Part shown: piece by piece, positions 42,024-51,252 of the stretch | Numbering within the stretch: the stretch's first letter is position 1 | How the letters are laid out: the number at the start of each line of letters is the position of its first letter | Source: Pseudomonas sputi | Lineage (GTDB): Bacteria; Pseudomonadota; Gammaproteobacteria; Pseudomonadales; Pseudomonadaceae | Direction of reading: 5' to 3' | DNA: 64,000 bases | Assembly: GCF_021603585.1 (NCBI RefSeq) | Contig: NZ_BQHI01000001.1 | Coordinates: 434,001-498,000, forward strand | The notes under the pieces: generated by a model | What the model saw: the letters and a program-made list of their open reading frames with translations, nothing else | What the model was told of the DNA's origin: nothing | Database searches by the model: none | Program-made: the position numbers and the translations under genes

Positions 42024-43280
42024 ATGAATACGCTTCATCGATTGATGATCGGGATTTTGTGTATAGCGTCAGTGGGGTGCAGTAACCGTCCGGAAAGAGG
42101 TGCGGTTGTGCAGCAGTGGTCGGCCAATACGGAACAATTGAATTTCAAACCGATTTTTCCGCCGCGAGGTAACTTCGAAGTCGGCGATTTTTACGTGGTT
42201 CGGGCAGCAAAAGCCGGCGCCAAGATGAAAACCGTCGATTACTACATGGGCTCGGTCTGGTTTGACCGGATGCGGCTCGATGCAGAGTTGAAAAAAGCTG
42301 CGCCCTACATCACGGCAGCTAAAACACCGGCTGACAAGTCCGGTCTTGTGGCGACCACGAGCGTACCGGATCTTTATTTACCCAATAGCTCAGTGAAAGT
42401 AAACGCGTTGGTAGCGTTTCCCGGTTTTACCTTTGCCTCCCTGGCAGAAAGCGATATCGGATTGGGAGTCAGCAACAGTTCGATTGGTGCACTGTTGGGT
42501 GGCGCCCGTAAGTCAGCGTATTCCGTCGCCTACTCGGTCCCCGTGGCGGAAACCTACGGAGTGCTTTATGGGGATGCTCATATTGCGGCAGATAGGCACC
42601 TTGGCAAGTACACCAAGAGCCAGCGCGAAAAACTGCAGGAAGCGGTCGTTTCGTTGAAAAACGACACCAAAGCCGATGACAGGAACGACACCACTTCGGT
42701 GCTTGTGCTGGTGACGCAAGTTTATTTGGCGCGTTCATTGGATGTCGTGATTTCTTCGACCGAAAGTAACGGCGCTCAGTTTTCTGCCGTCACGCGGGCG
42801 CTGACGGATCTGGATGAGCGCAAGACGGCCATTGAAACTCAGCTTCGAGCATTGAAGCCAGCTGCCAAAGGTGAGGCTGCTACTGACGGAAAGGGTGTCG
42901 AGGCGAAGGCGGGCGATACAGCCAAAGAAGATGCCGGGAAGGCGGCGTCAGACAAGGCCGGAGCGCAGAAGCCAGAGGTTGTGCCTGCCACGAATCAGGC
43001 GATGATCAGACAGAAGGAGGCGGAACTGGCTCAGGTCAATGCCGATATCCGCAAGCGAGTGGAGTCCGTAACCCCGGCAATGCCGGGTGTAACTGGATCG
43101 GTGGTGAAATCTTCTGCGTCGGGTCTGACATTGCGGCAGGTGTTTGATACACCGGTCGCCATTGGTTACTCCGGTATCAACATTGATATCGACAAATTGA
43201 TTGCGACGGGAAAAGTCGTTGAAGCGCCGAACATCGATACATACCCGCTGAAAATGCAAATCAAGATCCCACTCCAATGA
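42024..43280 (+). CDS. Hypothetical lipoprotein, 418 aa
   Basis: A lipoprotein signal (LMIGILCIASVGC, lipobox ending in Cys19) is followed by a large extracytoplasmic protein. Residues about 280-325 form a lysine/alanine/glutamate-rich linker (KGEAATDGKGVEAKAGDTAK) and a heptad-like segment. The C-terminus (GYSGINIDIDKLIATGKV) looks like a small folded domain. No family is recognised. It stands alone, flanked by long non-coding stretches. The role is unknown. Confidence 0.7.
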   Translation: MNTLHRLMIGILCIASVGCSNRPERGAVVQQWSANTEQLNFKPIFPPRGNFEVGDFYVVRAAKAGAKMKTVDYYMGSVWFDRMRLDAELKKAAPYITAAKTPADKSGLVATTSVPDLYLPNSSVKVNALVAFPGFTFASLAESDIGLGVSNSSIGALLGGARKSAYSVAYSVPVAETYGVLYGDAHIAADRHLGKYTKSQREKLQEAVVSLKNDTKADDRNDTTSVLVLVTQVYLARSLDVVISSTESNGAQFSAVTRALTDLDERKTAIETQLRALKPAAKGEAATDGKGVEAKAGDTAKEDAGKAASDKAGAQKPEVVPATNQAMIRQKEAELAQVNADIRKRVESVTPAMPGVTGSVVKSSASGLTLRQVFDTPVAIGYSGINIDIDKLIATGKVVEAPNIDTYPLKMQIKIPLQ

Positions 43281-43672
43281 TTTTGCAGATCCTGTCACCA
43301 ACCTGCCTGGGCGGGTTGGTGATGGGGGGAGAACCACAGCATCGAGCCACGATAGTGAAATCGTGAAATATGCGACAAAGCGCCGCTCGTCCACCGTTTG
43401 TCTTCTATATACAGCCGCTCGACTGAATTTCTTGCTATAAACGCACTCCGATGAGCGCTGTGAAGCCTGTGTCAGAGCAGTTTCCGGGCCTTGTCGGACA
43501 AATTCCCGGTATTTACAGTTGCTGAGCCCTCAAACGGGCCTTAGACTGCCGCCCCTTCGTAAATTGAGTGCCGGGTGGCGTTTGCAATAAACGATGCCTT
43601 TCCGATGACCGCAGGCGGTTCGCCGGAACGCTCCCTAATTCGCCTTAATGCACGTTTTTTATAGAGATATCA
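43281..43672. other. Intergenic region with one inverted repeat
   Basis: About 390 bp without a credible gene. TCACCAACC (43295-43303) and its complement GGTTGGTGA (43314-43322) form a hairpin 14 bp after the lipoprotein stop, but no T run follows. The rest shows no feature I can name. The downstream ATG (43673) has no strong ribosome binding site. Confidence 0.5.
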
Positions 43673-44077
43673 ATGACAAAGGACAAGTTGCTGGCCATGC
43701 CGGCAGATGACTACATGAATGCCGAGCAACACGCTTTCTTTCAAGAGCTGTTGCAGAACATGAAAGTCGAAACCCATGAGCGCATTGAGCAGAACCGTAT
43801 TGCCATCGAAAGCCTGGACACCCCGGCTGACCCGGCGGACGCCGCATCGGTGGAAGAAGAGCGCACCTGGCTGGTAAACGCGATCGATCGCGACCAGCGC
43901 ATGCTGCCGCAACTCGAGCAGGCCCTTGAGCGTATCAAGGAAGACAGCTTTGGCTGGTGCGACGACAGCGGCGAGCCGATCGGCCTGAAACGCCTGCTGA
44001 TCAGCCCGACCACCAAGTACTGCATTGAAGCTCAAGAGCGTCACGAGCAGATCGACAAGCACCAGCGTCAGGCCTGA
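43673..44077 (+). CDS. DksA2-like TraR/DksA family protein
   Basis: 134 residues. A coiled-coil N-terminal part is followed by the globular zinc-finger region FGWCDDSGEPIGLKRLLISPTTKYCIEAQER. Canonical DksA has four cysteines. Here only the first of each pair is kept (C96-x2-S99 and C117-x2-A120), the arrangement of zinc-independent DksA2 proteins, which replace DksA on RNA polymerase when zinc is scarce. The classical coiled-coil-tip DxxDxA is not obvious (TPADPADAAS is the candidate). It is a single gene followed by a strong hairpin. Confidence 0.8.
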   Translation: MTKDKLLAMPADDYMNAEQHAFFQELLQNMKVETHERIEQNRIAIESLDTPADPADAASVEEERTWLVNAIDRDQRMLPQLEQALERIKEDSFGWCDDSGEPIGLKRLLISPTTKYCIEAQERHEQIDKHQRQA

Positions 44078-44113
44078 TTCCTGAGGCGACCCCTTCAATC
44101 CGGGTCGTCGCGA

Positions 44114-44167
44114 AAAGATCGCAGCCTTTTGCAGCTCCATCGGGAACTGCAAAAGGCTGCGATCTTT
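44114..44167. repeat. Long perfect hairpin of the GATCGCAGCC type
   Basis: 21-bp perfect arms (AAAGATCGCAGCCTTTTGCAG and its complement) around a 12-base loop, 36 bp after the DksA2-like gene. The core GATCGCAGCC with GCAGCTCC is the common REP-like intergenic sequence of fluorescent pseudomonads; here it could also act as a terminator. Confidence 0.7.
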
Positions 44168-44305
44168 GCTTTTTCTCGTCTGCCGGAAAATCCCCGCACT
44201 TTTCCATTGACCTGCCACAGACCCACGACTAACGGACCATGGATAATGGCGTTGTAGTGGCGTTTAATGCAGCCACAACAATGAGAACAAGCGTGGGGTA
44301 ACGAA

Positions 44306-45910
44306 ATGACGAGAGATGGATCTCTGGTTGCGGCTCTGCCTGCACCAGTTGTTTTGCCGAAGAATCGCTGGCTGACGCCGACCTTGCAAAGCATCGCCCT
44401 GATGCTGTTGCTGGCCGGGATGAGCCTGGGCGAATGGCCCTTGTACGTCAGCATGCCGCTGGCGGTGCTGATCGTCTGGCTGCCGCGCCTGCGTTCTCGG
44501 GCAGTCCCCGATGCTCTACCGGTCGATAGCAGTACCGCGATGTCCGAGCTGACTCGCGACCTTTCCTACACCACCAGCCATAACGCGCTGTCCGCCGCCG
44601 GCGTGGCGTTTTCCGTCAAGGAACTGGCCGGCAAGCTGCAATCGCAACTCGACGCCGCCGCGCAAATTGTCAGCAACGCTGAAGTGATGATTGCTACCGA
44701 ACAAGCCACCTCGCAACTCAGCCGTGAAGCCTTGGGCGCTGCCAGCGAAGCCCATCACAGCAGCGCGGCGGGGCGCACCGAATTGGTGGATTCGATTTCG
44801 CGCATGCATCAGCTCAGCCAGCGCGCCAATGCCAGCCGCGAACTGATCGAAGCCTTGAGCCAGCGCAGCGATGACATTCAGCGTGTGACGCTGGTCATTC
44901 AGTCCATCGCCAGCCAGACCAACCTTCTTGCATTGAACGCCGCGATTGAAGCGGCCCGGGCCGGTGAGCACGGGCGCGGTTTTGCGGTAGTGGCGGATGA
45001 AGTCCGTGGTCTGGCGGCGCGTACCGCGACGGCCACTGGCGAAGTCGGCGAGATGGTCGCCGACATCCAGCAACGCACGGCGCAGGTGGTGGAGCAGATC
45101 CGCCAGCTCTCCGACGATTTGCACACGGGCGTCGAGCAGGTCGAACACACCGGTCAGCACCTGGAAAACATCGCGCGACTGGCGGCCGGGGTGGAAACCC
45201 AGGTCGGCGAAATCGCCCGAGGCGCAGAAACCAACCGTGAGCAGCTCGACAGTCTGTTCACCGCCATCGAACAGATGCGCAGCGATCTGGCAATCAGCGA
45301 CCAGCAGACACGGCGTCTGGCCGAGGCCGCCGTGCAGATGGAAGGGCAGGCGGAAACCATCAGCGAACGTCTGGCCGAAGTCGGGCTGGATGACTATCAC
45401 CAGCGCATCTACGACCTCGCCCGTGAAGGGGCCAGCCAGATTGCCGCGCGGTTCGAGGCCGATGTCGAGCAAGGGCGCATCAGCCTCGAGGACCTGTTCG
45501 ACCGCCAGTATCAGCCGATTCCCGATACCTGGCCCGCCAAGTTCCAGACCCGTTTCGACCGCTATACCGATCAGGTGCTGCCGGCGATTCAGGAGCCATT
45601 ACTGCCGCGCCACGAAGGCCTGGTGTTCGCCATCGCCTGTACGCAGCAGGGTTATGTGCCGACGCACAATCAGGTGTTCAGCCAGCCACTGACTGGAGAT
45701 GTGCAGGTCGATACCGTCAACAATCGCACCAAACGCAAATTCGCCGATCGCACCGGCATCCGCTGCGGCAGCCATCAGCAACCGGTGCTGTTGCAAACCT
45801 ACACCCGAGATACCGGTGAGCTGATGCACGACCTGTCGGTGCCGATCATGGTCAAGGGCCGCCACTGGGGCGGGTTGCGTCTGGGCTACAAACCGGAGAA
45901 TCCGCGCTGA
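44306..45910 (+). CDS. Methyl-accepting chemotaxis protein with C-terminal sensor-like domain
   Basis: 534 residues. Two short membrane segments (about 25-62) are near the N-terminus with almost no periplasmic loop. The cytoplasmic signalling tip [21 protein letters not shown] with [15 protein letters not shown] is near residues 200-235. After the signalling helices, residues about 385-534 form an extra domain ([47 protein letters not shown]) also seen at the C-terminus of other pseudomonad receptors. Sensing is therefore probably intracellular. The ligand is unknown. The gene is monocistronic. Confidence 0.85.
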   Translation: MTRDGSLVAALPAPVVLPKNRWLTPTLQSIALMLLLAGMSLGEWPLYVSMPLAVLIVWLPRLRSRAVPDALPVDSSTAMSELTRDLSYTTSHNALSAAGVAFSVKELAGKLQSQLDAAAQIVSNAEVMIATEQATSQLSREALGAASEAHHSSAAGRTELVDSISRMHQLSQRANASRELIEALSQRSDDIQRVTLVIQSIASQTNLLALNAAIEAARAGEHGRGFAVVADEVRGLAARTATATGEVGEMVADIQQRTAQVVEQIRQLSDDLHTGVEQVEHTGQHLENIARLAAGVETQVGEIARGAETNREQLDSLFTAIEQMRSDLAISDQQTRRLAEAAVQMEGQAETISERLAEVGLDDYHQRIYDLAREGASQIAARFEADVEQGRISLEDLFDRQYQPIPDTWPAKFQTRFDRYTDQVLPAIQEPLLPRHEGLVFAIACTQQGYVPTHNQVFSQPLTGDVQVDTVNNRTKRKFADRTGIRCGSHQQPVLLQTYTRDTGELMHDLSVPIMVKGRHWGGLRLGYKPENPR

Positions 45911-46023
45911 GGTATTGTTGCCGGAACTGCAATTAAGCTGTGCAGCGGCGTCGCTGTTTCCTCTTGATCCAAATCATTAACATACCTACATAGTTAGGTT
46001 GCTAATGAAGTGGGGAGGTCAGC

Positions 46024-46227
46024 ATGCAATGCAGAGTCGATGTCGCGGTGATGATCGGCAGCGGTGTGCCCGCCGGTCTGCGCGCGATGGGGCAAAGTGT
46101 CTGCTGGGTGGTGCTGCTCAATGGCGAACGCCGGGGCACCGCTTTTGCCAGTCGTAACGAGGCGGAAGAGTGCAGGGCCGCATGGCTGGCGCAACTGAGC
46201 GCTGAAACCGGTGACAACCTGCACTGA
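46024..46227 (+). CDS. Small hypothetical protein, 67 aa
   Basis: A 67-residue protein (MQCRVDVAVMIGSGVPAG ... WVVLLNGERRGTAFASRNEAEECRAAWLAQL). A GGGGAGG ribosome binding site six bases before the ATG makes it credible. It looks like a small alpha/beta fold with SRNEAEECR-type helix. No family or function recognised. It is convergent with the DUF2789 gene. Confidence 0.6.
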   Translation: MQCRVDVAVMIGSGVPAGLRAMGQSVCWVVLLNGERRGTAFASRNEAEECRAAWLAQLSAETGDNLH

Positions 46228-46233
46228 TCAAGA

Positions 46234-46470
46234 TTACTTGCCTCGGTGCAGGCGCACATTCAGCTCATCGACCATGATGGCTTCCTCGCCATCGGCCCGC
46301 AGCCACTCCTTGAGCATCTGCGCCTGTTGCGGGTTCCAGAAGTCGGCGTCGATCAGCTTGGTATCGGCGTCCAGCGGATGGGCTTCGATGAAGTCATCGA
46401 TCGCCGTTTCCTCCGAAGGCAGCCCTAATTGGTCAAACAGGGTTGTCAGATTGTAAGCAGGCAATTCCAT
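46234..46470 (-). CDS. DUF2789 family protein
   Basis: 78 residues with the DUF2789 pattern (NLTTLFDQLGLPSEETAIDDFIEAHPLD, FWNPQQAQMLKEWLRADGEEAIMVDELN in part). It is a small acidic cytoplasmic protein of unknown role, common in Pseudomonas. The ATG at 46470 has CAAGGAG eight bases upstream. Confidence 0.85.
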   Translation of the reverse strand: MELPAYNLTTLFDQLGLPSEETAIDDFIEAHPLDADTKLIDADFWNPQQAQMLKEWLRADGEEAIMVDELNVRLHRGK

Positions 46471-46509
46471 GGTTTACTCCTTGAAGGATGGCGGGGGCGA
46501 TCACTCTCT

Positions 46510-46773
46510 TCATCTGAGGTGCGCGCTCGCCAGGAGTTCGATTCGCGATTCAAGTGAACGGGCAAGGGCACAGGCGGCGTTGTGATTCTCGCGGAAACCT
46601 CTGACAAGCCCCGTCGATTTTTCCCTGATATGGAAAAAGGCGTTGCCCGCCGGAATCACTTGAAACAACGGTTCCCGTCCGCAAGGCTCCCTTGTAGGAG
46701 CAGTCTCGAAGGCAGGAGCGTTCAAGTCAAAGGCGGGTTCGTGAGTCACGGCAAAATGCGTCATAGTGCACAT
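46510..46773 (-). CDS. Small hypothetical protein, 87 aa
   Basis: 87 residues (MCTMTHFAVTHEPAFDL ... FQVIPAGNAFFHIREKSTGLVRGFRENHNAACALARSLE). AAAAGGA six bases before the ATG supports translation; an internal ATG three codons later is an alternative. The C-terminal FRENHNAACALARSLESR helix is typical of small pseudomonad proteins without assigned function. It may be co-transcribed with the DUF2789 gene, 39 bp away. Confidence 0.55.
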   Translation of the reverse strand: MCTMTHFAVTHEPAFDLNAPAFETAPTREPCGREPLFQVIPAGNAFFHIREKSTGLVRGFRENHNAACALARSLESRIELLASAHLR

Positions 46774-47182
46774 ATGAAGTCCTTTTCATGGATTGACCTG
46801 CATTTACAGGGTGTTGCGGGTAGTCGCGAACAGCATCGCTGCTCTAGAATCGCCCAAACCGGTTGACGGCATGGCGCTATCTAAAGCAATTTTTTGCGTG
46901 CGATATGTCGGAAAAGTGATTTTCTTGGCGAGTTTTTTCCCTAAAGTTCGTAGTCAGTTTTCTCTGGCCGACCTTGATGCGTTTTCCTTCAACATTTGGA
47001 GAACGTCTTTGCAAGTTTCGCGAGTGGCATTCCAGTAGTCTTGTGCAACTCGCGGTGAATGAGCACTTCGCTCGCTCAGGCGTATATTCGAGTCATTGAG
47101 CAATACCTTCGGCCGGGCCGATATTTTCTGCCGTGCGCGCTTTTCGCGTACGGCACTCTTTTTCAAGTGTGGGGATGTTTCT
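46774..47182. other. Intergenic region without recognised gene
   Basis: About 410 bp, AT-richer than average. An 81-codon frame on the plus strand (46793-47038) lacks coding character and a ribosome binding site. Short palindromes occur near 47068-47084 (GCACTTCGCTCGC) and 47118-47160 (GCGCGCTTTTCGCG). I cannot name an RNA gene here. Confidence 0.45.
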
Positions 47183-47653
47183 TTGGCAGTCAGTAACCTC
47201 GATATGCATGCTTTGTTCGTGCTGGGTGATTTGCGGGCAAAGCTGGTCAAGCAGTTTCAATCGCGTTTTGTTTACATCACCGAGCAAAACGCCGAAGGCA
47301 TTTATGTTGCCGAGATCGACACCGAAAGCGCATTGGTGGTCGATGACAAACCTGGCCTCAAGCTCAAGGTCGGCGATCATTTCAGTGCGTCGGTGCTGCC
47401 GAGCCGTGAAGGCGGCAAGATGGACATCCGCTTTCGTGAAATCAAAATGACTGTGTACGGTCTGGGCGACTATGCGTTCGTCACCACGGCCGACGGCCAT
47501 GCCATTGTGTTCAAGGAGGGCCACAGCGCGGTTACCGTGTTTGCCGCCCATGAACAACTGCAGGAAGGCCTGACCAAGACTTTGAAGGCCGTTACCGCCA
47601 AAGCCGCCAAGTGGCGCAAGGGCGAACTGGTGACGTTCAAGGCCAGCGAGTGA
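47183..47653 (+). CDS. Hypothetical protein, 156 aa
   Basis: A soluble 156-residue protein. The TTG at 47183 (L/M-AVSNLDMHALFVLGDLRAKLVKQFQ) has GGGGA seven bases upstream; an ATG at 47204 is the alternative. The central region (GLKLKVGDHFSASVLPSREGGKMDIRFREIKMTVYG) looks like a beta-barrel. No family is recognised. The last bases overlap the next small gene (GTGA), so the two are coupled. Confidence 0.65.
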   Translation: MAVSNLDMHALFVLGDLRAKLVKQFQSRFVYITEQNAEGIYVAEIDTESALVVDDKPGLKLKVGDHFSASVLPSREGGKMDIRFREIKMTVYGLGDYAFVTTADGHAIVFKEGHSAVTVFAAHEQLQEGLTKTLKAVTAKAAKWRKGELVTFKASE

Positions 47654-47847
47654 GCCGCGCCGATTTCCATTTGCAGAACCTCGACAGTGCCCGCGACGAA
47701 GCGCATCGGTTGTTCGCTGCAAAGGCCGAATTGAAAGGTGCCTGGCTGGGTTGGGTCGCCTCGCGGATCTACGCCTTGCAGCCTGCCGAGTACGCCAGCA
47801 TGGTCAGGCGCGAGCTGCAGAGCTTGCAGGAAATGTCTGAAAAGTAG
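47650..47847 (+). CDS. Small hypothetical protein, 65 aa
   Basis: 65 residues from a GTG that overlaps the previous stop codon (GTGA). The sequence is helical (DSARDEAHRLFAAKAELKGAWLGWVASRIYALQPAEYASMVRRELQSL in part). Coupling to the preceding gene is the best evidence that it is real; the two products may interact. Function unknown. Confidence 0.6.
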   Translation: MSRADFHLQNLDSARDEAHRLFAAKAELKGAWLGWVASRIYALQPAEYASMVRRELQSLQEMSEK

Positions 47848-47975
47848 CCTCGTGCGTGTCATGCCCCTGAAAAAGCAGGAACCTCGTCTACAGTCAGTTG
47901 ACTGAGTATTCAGAGGCTTGCGGTCTTCTGCCAGGCCATCCTGCTATTGCTGTGAACAGCACGAGGTGCAAAAGC

Positions 47976-48989
47976 ATGAACGGATTTCGACGGTTGCTGG
48001 CCGCTGGGTTGACCACATTCGGTTTGATGACGGCGGTGCCTGCGGTGAGCGCGGCACAGGCGCCAATCCACTTTGCCGACCTGAACTGGGAAAGTGGCAG
48101 CCTGATCACCGATGTCCTGCGCATTATTGTCGAGAAGGGCTACGGCCTGCCGACCGATACCTTGCCGGGCACCACCATTACCCTGGAGACCGCATTGGCC
48201 AACAATGACATTCAGGTCATTGGCGAAGAGTGGGCCGGGCGTAGTCCGGTATGGGTCAAGGCCGAGGCCGAGGGCAAGGTCGCCAGCCTGGGCGACACGG
48301 TCAAAGGCGCCACCGAAGGCTGGTGGGTGCCGGAATACGTGATCAAGGGCGACCCGGCCAAGGGCATCAAGCCCTTGGCGCCGGATCTGCGCAGTGTCAG
48401 CGATCTGAAGAAATACAAGGATGTGTTCAAGGACCCGGAAAACCCGAGCAAGGGTCGGTTCCTCAACAGTCCTATCGGCTGGACGTCAGAGGTGGTGAAT
48501 AAGCAGAAGCTCACGGCTTATGGCTTGCAGAATGACTTCACCAATTTCCGCAGCGGCTCCGGTGCGGCACTCGATGCCGAGATCAGCTCATCGATCCGTC
48601 GGGGCAAGCCGGTGTTGTTCTATTACTGGTCGCCGACGCCGTTGCTCGGCAAGTTCAAGCTGATTCAACTGCAAGAGCCGCCGTTCGACGCTGAAGCCTG
48701 GAAGACCCTGACCGACGCCGATAATCCCAATCCGAAACCGACCCGTTCGCTGGCCTCGAAGCTGTCGATCGGCGTGTCTACACCGTTCCAGAAACAGTAC
48801 CCGCAGATTGCCGAGTTCTTCAGCAAGGTCGATTTTCCGATTGATGACCTGAACAAGGCATTGGCCGAGATGAGCGAGAAACACACGGCGCCCCGGGATG
48901 CGGCGGTGGCGTTCATGAAGGCGCATCCGGATGTGTGGCAGGCATGGCTGCCGAAGGATGTGGCGCAGAAGGTTCAGGCAGGTCTGTAG
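47976..48989 (+). CDS. Periplasmic substrate-binding protein (ProX/OpuAC-like)
   Basis: 337 residues with a signal peptide (LLAAGLTTFGLMTAVPAVSAA). The OpuAC-type pattern IHFADLNWESGSLITDVLRIIVEKGYG and IGEEWAGRSPVWVKAEAEGK marks glycine-betaine/quaternary-amine binding proteins of ABC importers. Several tryptophans that could form an aromatic cage are present (EGWWVPEY, YYWSPTPL). The ATG at 47976 has CGAGGTG upstream. No permease or ATPase gene lies next to it, so it is an orphan. The ligand may be betaine, choline or carnitine; this is not decided by sequence. Confidence 0.85.
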   Translation: MNGFRRLLAAGLTTFGLMTAVPAVSAAQAPIHFADLNWESGSLITDVLRIIVEKGYGLPTDTLPGTTITLETALANNDIQVIGEEWAGRSPVWVKAEAEGKVASLGDTVKGATEGWWVPEYVIKGDPAKGIKPLAPDLRSVSDLKKYKDVFKDPENPSKGRFLNSPIGWTSEVVNKQKLTAYGLQNDFTNFRSGSGAALDAEISSSIRRGKPVLFYYWSPTPLLGKFKLIQLQEPPFDAEAWKTLTDADNPNPKPTRSLASKLSIGVSTPFQKQYPQIAEFFSKVDFPIDDLNKALAEMSEKHTAPRDAAVAFMKAHPDVWQAWLPKDVAQKVQAGL

Positions 48990-48993
48990 CGGT

Positions 48994-49020
48994 TTGGCGA
49001 GGGCACTTGGCCCTCGCCAA
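48994..49020. terminator. Hairpin between convergent genes
   Basis: 10-bp perfect stem TTGGCGAGGG/CCCTCGCCAA with a seven-base loop, between the binding-protein gene and the convergent TonB receptor gene. No long T run. Confidence 0.6.
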
Positions 49021-49026
49021 GTTGAA

Positions 49027-51159
49027 TCAGAATCGCGTTTGCACAGCCAGCTCGAAAGTACGCGGTGTGCCGAGGTAATACGCCGGCGACACATGGGCGA
49101 ACTCGGCATACACCTCATTCGTCAGGTTGCGCACCCGCCCGGTCACGGTGGTGTGCGAATCCACCTTGTAGCTCAGGAAGCTGCCAAACAGGGTGTACGA
49201 CGGCACGGTCATGGTGTTGGCCGTGTCGGCGAATACCGATGCCACGTACCGGGCATCGACCCCACCTTGCCATTGCGGCGAGAAATCATAGGTCAGCCAC
49301 AGATTGCCGACCCGGTCCGGCACGTTGGTCGGTGTGTTTCCCTTGCGCGAAACCACTACGCCGGCGGCGTTCTTCTCGTTGAACTCATCGTATTGCGCAT
49401 CGACCCAGGCGAAGTTGCCTTCGGCCAGCAACTTGTCCGAGATCCGCAGCGAGCTGGCAATTTCGATGCCGTTGGAAGTCTGCTGACCGACCGCAATGCT
49501 GCTGGTCGGGTCCTGTGGATCCGTCACAGCGAAGTCCTTGCGCTCGATGGTGTAGGCGGCCACGGTCGCCGAGCCGCGTCCGTTCAGGTAGTCGAACTTG
49601 CTGCCGATTTCCCATTGTTTGCCGGTCGAGACATCGAAGTCCTGGGTGCCATTGGGTTGCTCGGCGGCGGTGCTGTATTGCACATACACATTGGCTGACG
49701 GAATGAACTGATACGTCAGGCCGATACGTCCGGTGACCGGCTCCCAACTGCGCCTCAAGTGACGCGGGTTGCTCGCCGTCACCGTGCGATGGTTGGTCAC
49801 GTGTAGATCGATGTCGTCATAGCGCAGACCGGTGAGCAGCGAAAGCTTGTCGGTCAGCGCCAGGCGGTTTTCGGCGAACAGCGCTTTGGTCGTGACTTCG
49901 TTGGTCTTGTCGCTGACGAAACCCGGCATCGTCCCGGGAATATCATAGAAATGCCCCGGTCGGTAGCTGTTCGGGTTCACCCTGCTCGCGCCTTTGACGT
50001 TCAGCGGCGAGTTGGTGGTCTGGTTGACCTTGTACTCGAAGCCGCCGGACCAGGTGGTGTCGAGGCCGAACAGGGTGTTGTCGTGACGCAGTTCGAACTG
50101 GTTGCCGTTCTGCTCACCCTGGTGCCGCACTTGATACGCGGTGGAGCGGTTCACGGCGCTGTTGTCGGCGTTGTATTGATAGGTTTCCAGGTTGCGGTAG
50201 TCACGCTGGCTGTCGAGGTGATAGAGGGTGTTGCGCAGGGTGGTGCTGTCGTTGATCCGGTAGTCGATGATCGAGCGCGCCCAGATCGTCCGCTGCTCGT
50301 AGCGGCCGTCCTCGACGTTGTAGTTGTTGAAGCGATTGTGCTTGTCGATCCTCACTTCGCCGGCCTTGGGGTTAAGCACCGGCGTGCCCCAGTACGGGCT
50401 GTCCTCGTGTTCGTCCTGATATTCCAGGGCCAGGGTGTGCGACAGGTTCGGCGTCAGGTCGCTGAGCAGCGAGAACGCCATGCTCCAGGCATCGCGCTCC
50501 TGGCGGTCGATGTAGCCGTTGCCAGTGTTGTGGCTGACGTCGAGTCGCGCGTAATGCTGCACGTCGGCGCCGGGCTTGGTCAGCGCGTGGTTGAGGCCGA
50601 ACGCGGTTTCGGTGGTGTCGTAGGTACCGTAGCTGACTCGACCTTCGATGGCTTGCTCGTCGCGGGTGGCCAGTTTGGTCACGTAGTTCAGCGAGCCACC
50701 GACCGAGCCGGCGCCGTTGATCAACGACGACGGGCCGCCAACCAGTTCCACGCGGTCATAAATCCATGAATCCACTGGCCGTGCCAGTCCCCCGGAAACG
50801 TTGACCCCGTTGAACATCTGGGTGATCTGGCTGCTGGTGAAACCGCGATAGGAGACGAACCCGCCAAAGCCCGGCGGCGCACTGGCGTTGACGCCCGGCA
50901 AGGTGTTGGCCGCGTCCTGAAAGTTTTGCGAGCCGTGACGTGCGATGTCATTGCGGTTGGCGATCGCCACCGAGGCCGGGGTGTCGCGCACGCTGAGGCC
51001 GAGGCGCGAAGCCAAGCCGCTGGACTGATCGAGGCTCAGGCCGGGTTCGGCGCCGGGCTCGCCGTCAATGGTAATAGGCGCCAGATCCACGGTGGATTGC
51101 GCCCAGACGTTGACGGACAGGCAGCCGCACAGGCTCGCCAGCAAGGTAAGTTGTTTCAT
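49027..51159 (-). CDS. TonB-dependent outer-membrane receptor (siderophore type)
   Basis: 710 residues with a signal peptide (LTLLASLCGCLSVNVWA). The plug domain shows RDTPASVAIANRNDIARHG, LPGVNASAPPG, SYRGFTSSQITQMFNGV and RVELVGGPSSLINGAGSVGGSLNYVTK in part. The 22-strand barrel ends with the terminal aromatic (ELAVQTRF). There is no N-terminal signalling extension, so it is not a FecA-type transducer. The ligand is unknown. An upstream DUF2946 gene on the same strand, 93 bp away, also occurs next to copper receptors, so a metal other than iron is possible. Confidence 0.9.
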   Translation of the reverse strand: MKQLTLLASLCGCLSVNVWAQSTVDLAPITIDGEPGAEPGLSLDQSSGLASRLGLSVRDTPASVAIANRNDIARHGSQNFQDAANTLPGVNASAPPGFGGFVSYRGFTSSQITQMFNGVNVSGGLARPVDSWIYDRVELVGGPSSLINGAGSVGGSLNYVTKLATRDEQAIEGRVSYGTYDTTETAFGLNHALTKPGADVQHYARLDVSHNTGNGYIDRQERDAWSMAFSLLSDLTPNLSHTLALEYQDEHEDSPYWGTPVLNPKAGEVRIDKHNRFNNYNVEDGRYEQRTIWARSIIDYRINDSTTLRNTLYHLDSQRDYRNLETYQYNADNSAVNRSTAYQVRHQGEQNGNQFELRHDNTLFGLDTTWSGGFEYKVNQTTNSPLNVKGASRVNPNSYRPGHFYDIPGTMPGFVSDKTNEVTTKALFAENRLALTDKLSLLTGLRYDDIDLHVTNHRTVTASNPRHLRRSWEPVTGRIGLTYQFIPSANVYVQYSTAAEQPNGTQDFDVSTGKQWEIGSKFDYLNGRGSATVAAYTIERKDFAVTDPQDPTSSIAVGQQTSNGIEIASSLRISDKLLAEGNFAWVDAQYDEFNEKNAAGVVVSRKGNTPTNVPDRVGNLWLTYDFSPQWQGGVDARYVASVFADTANTMTVPSYTLFGSFLSYKVDSHTTVTGRVRNLTNEVYAEFAHVSPAYYLGTPRTFELAVQTRF

Positions 51160-51252
51160 CGATTGAATCCTGAATGCTTGTCTAGGCGTCAGCGCATAGC
51201 CAAACGCCGCGCGTTGGCGCAGTGGGCTGACAGATCAAAAAGGCAAGGGCAC

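Noticed and set aside
46793-47038. An 81-codon plus-strand frame
   Set aside because: No ribosome binding site and no protein-like pattern in an AT-richer intergenic stretch.
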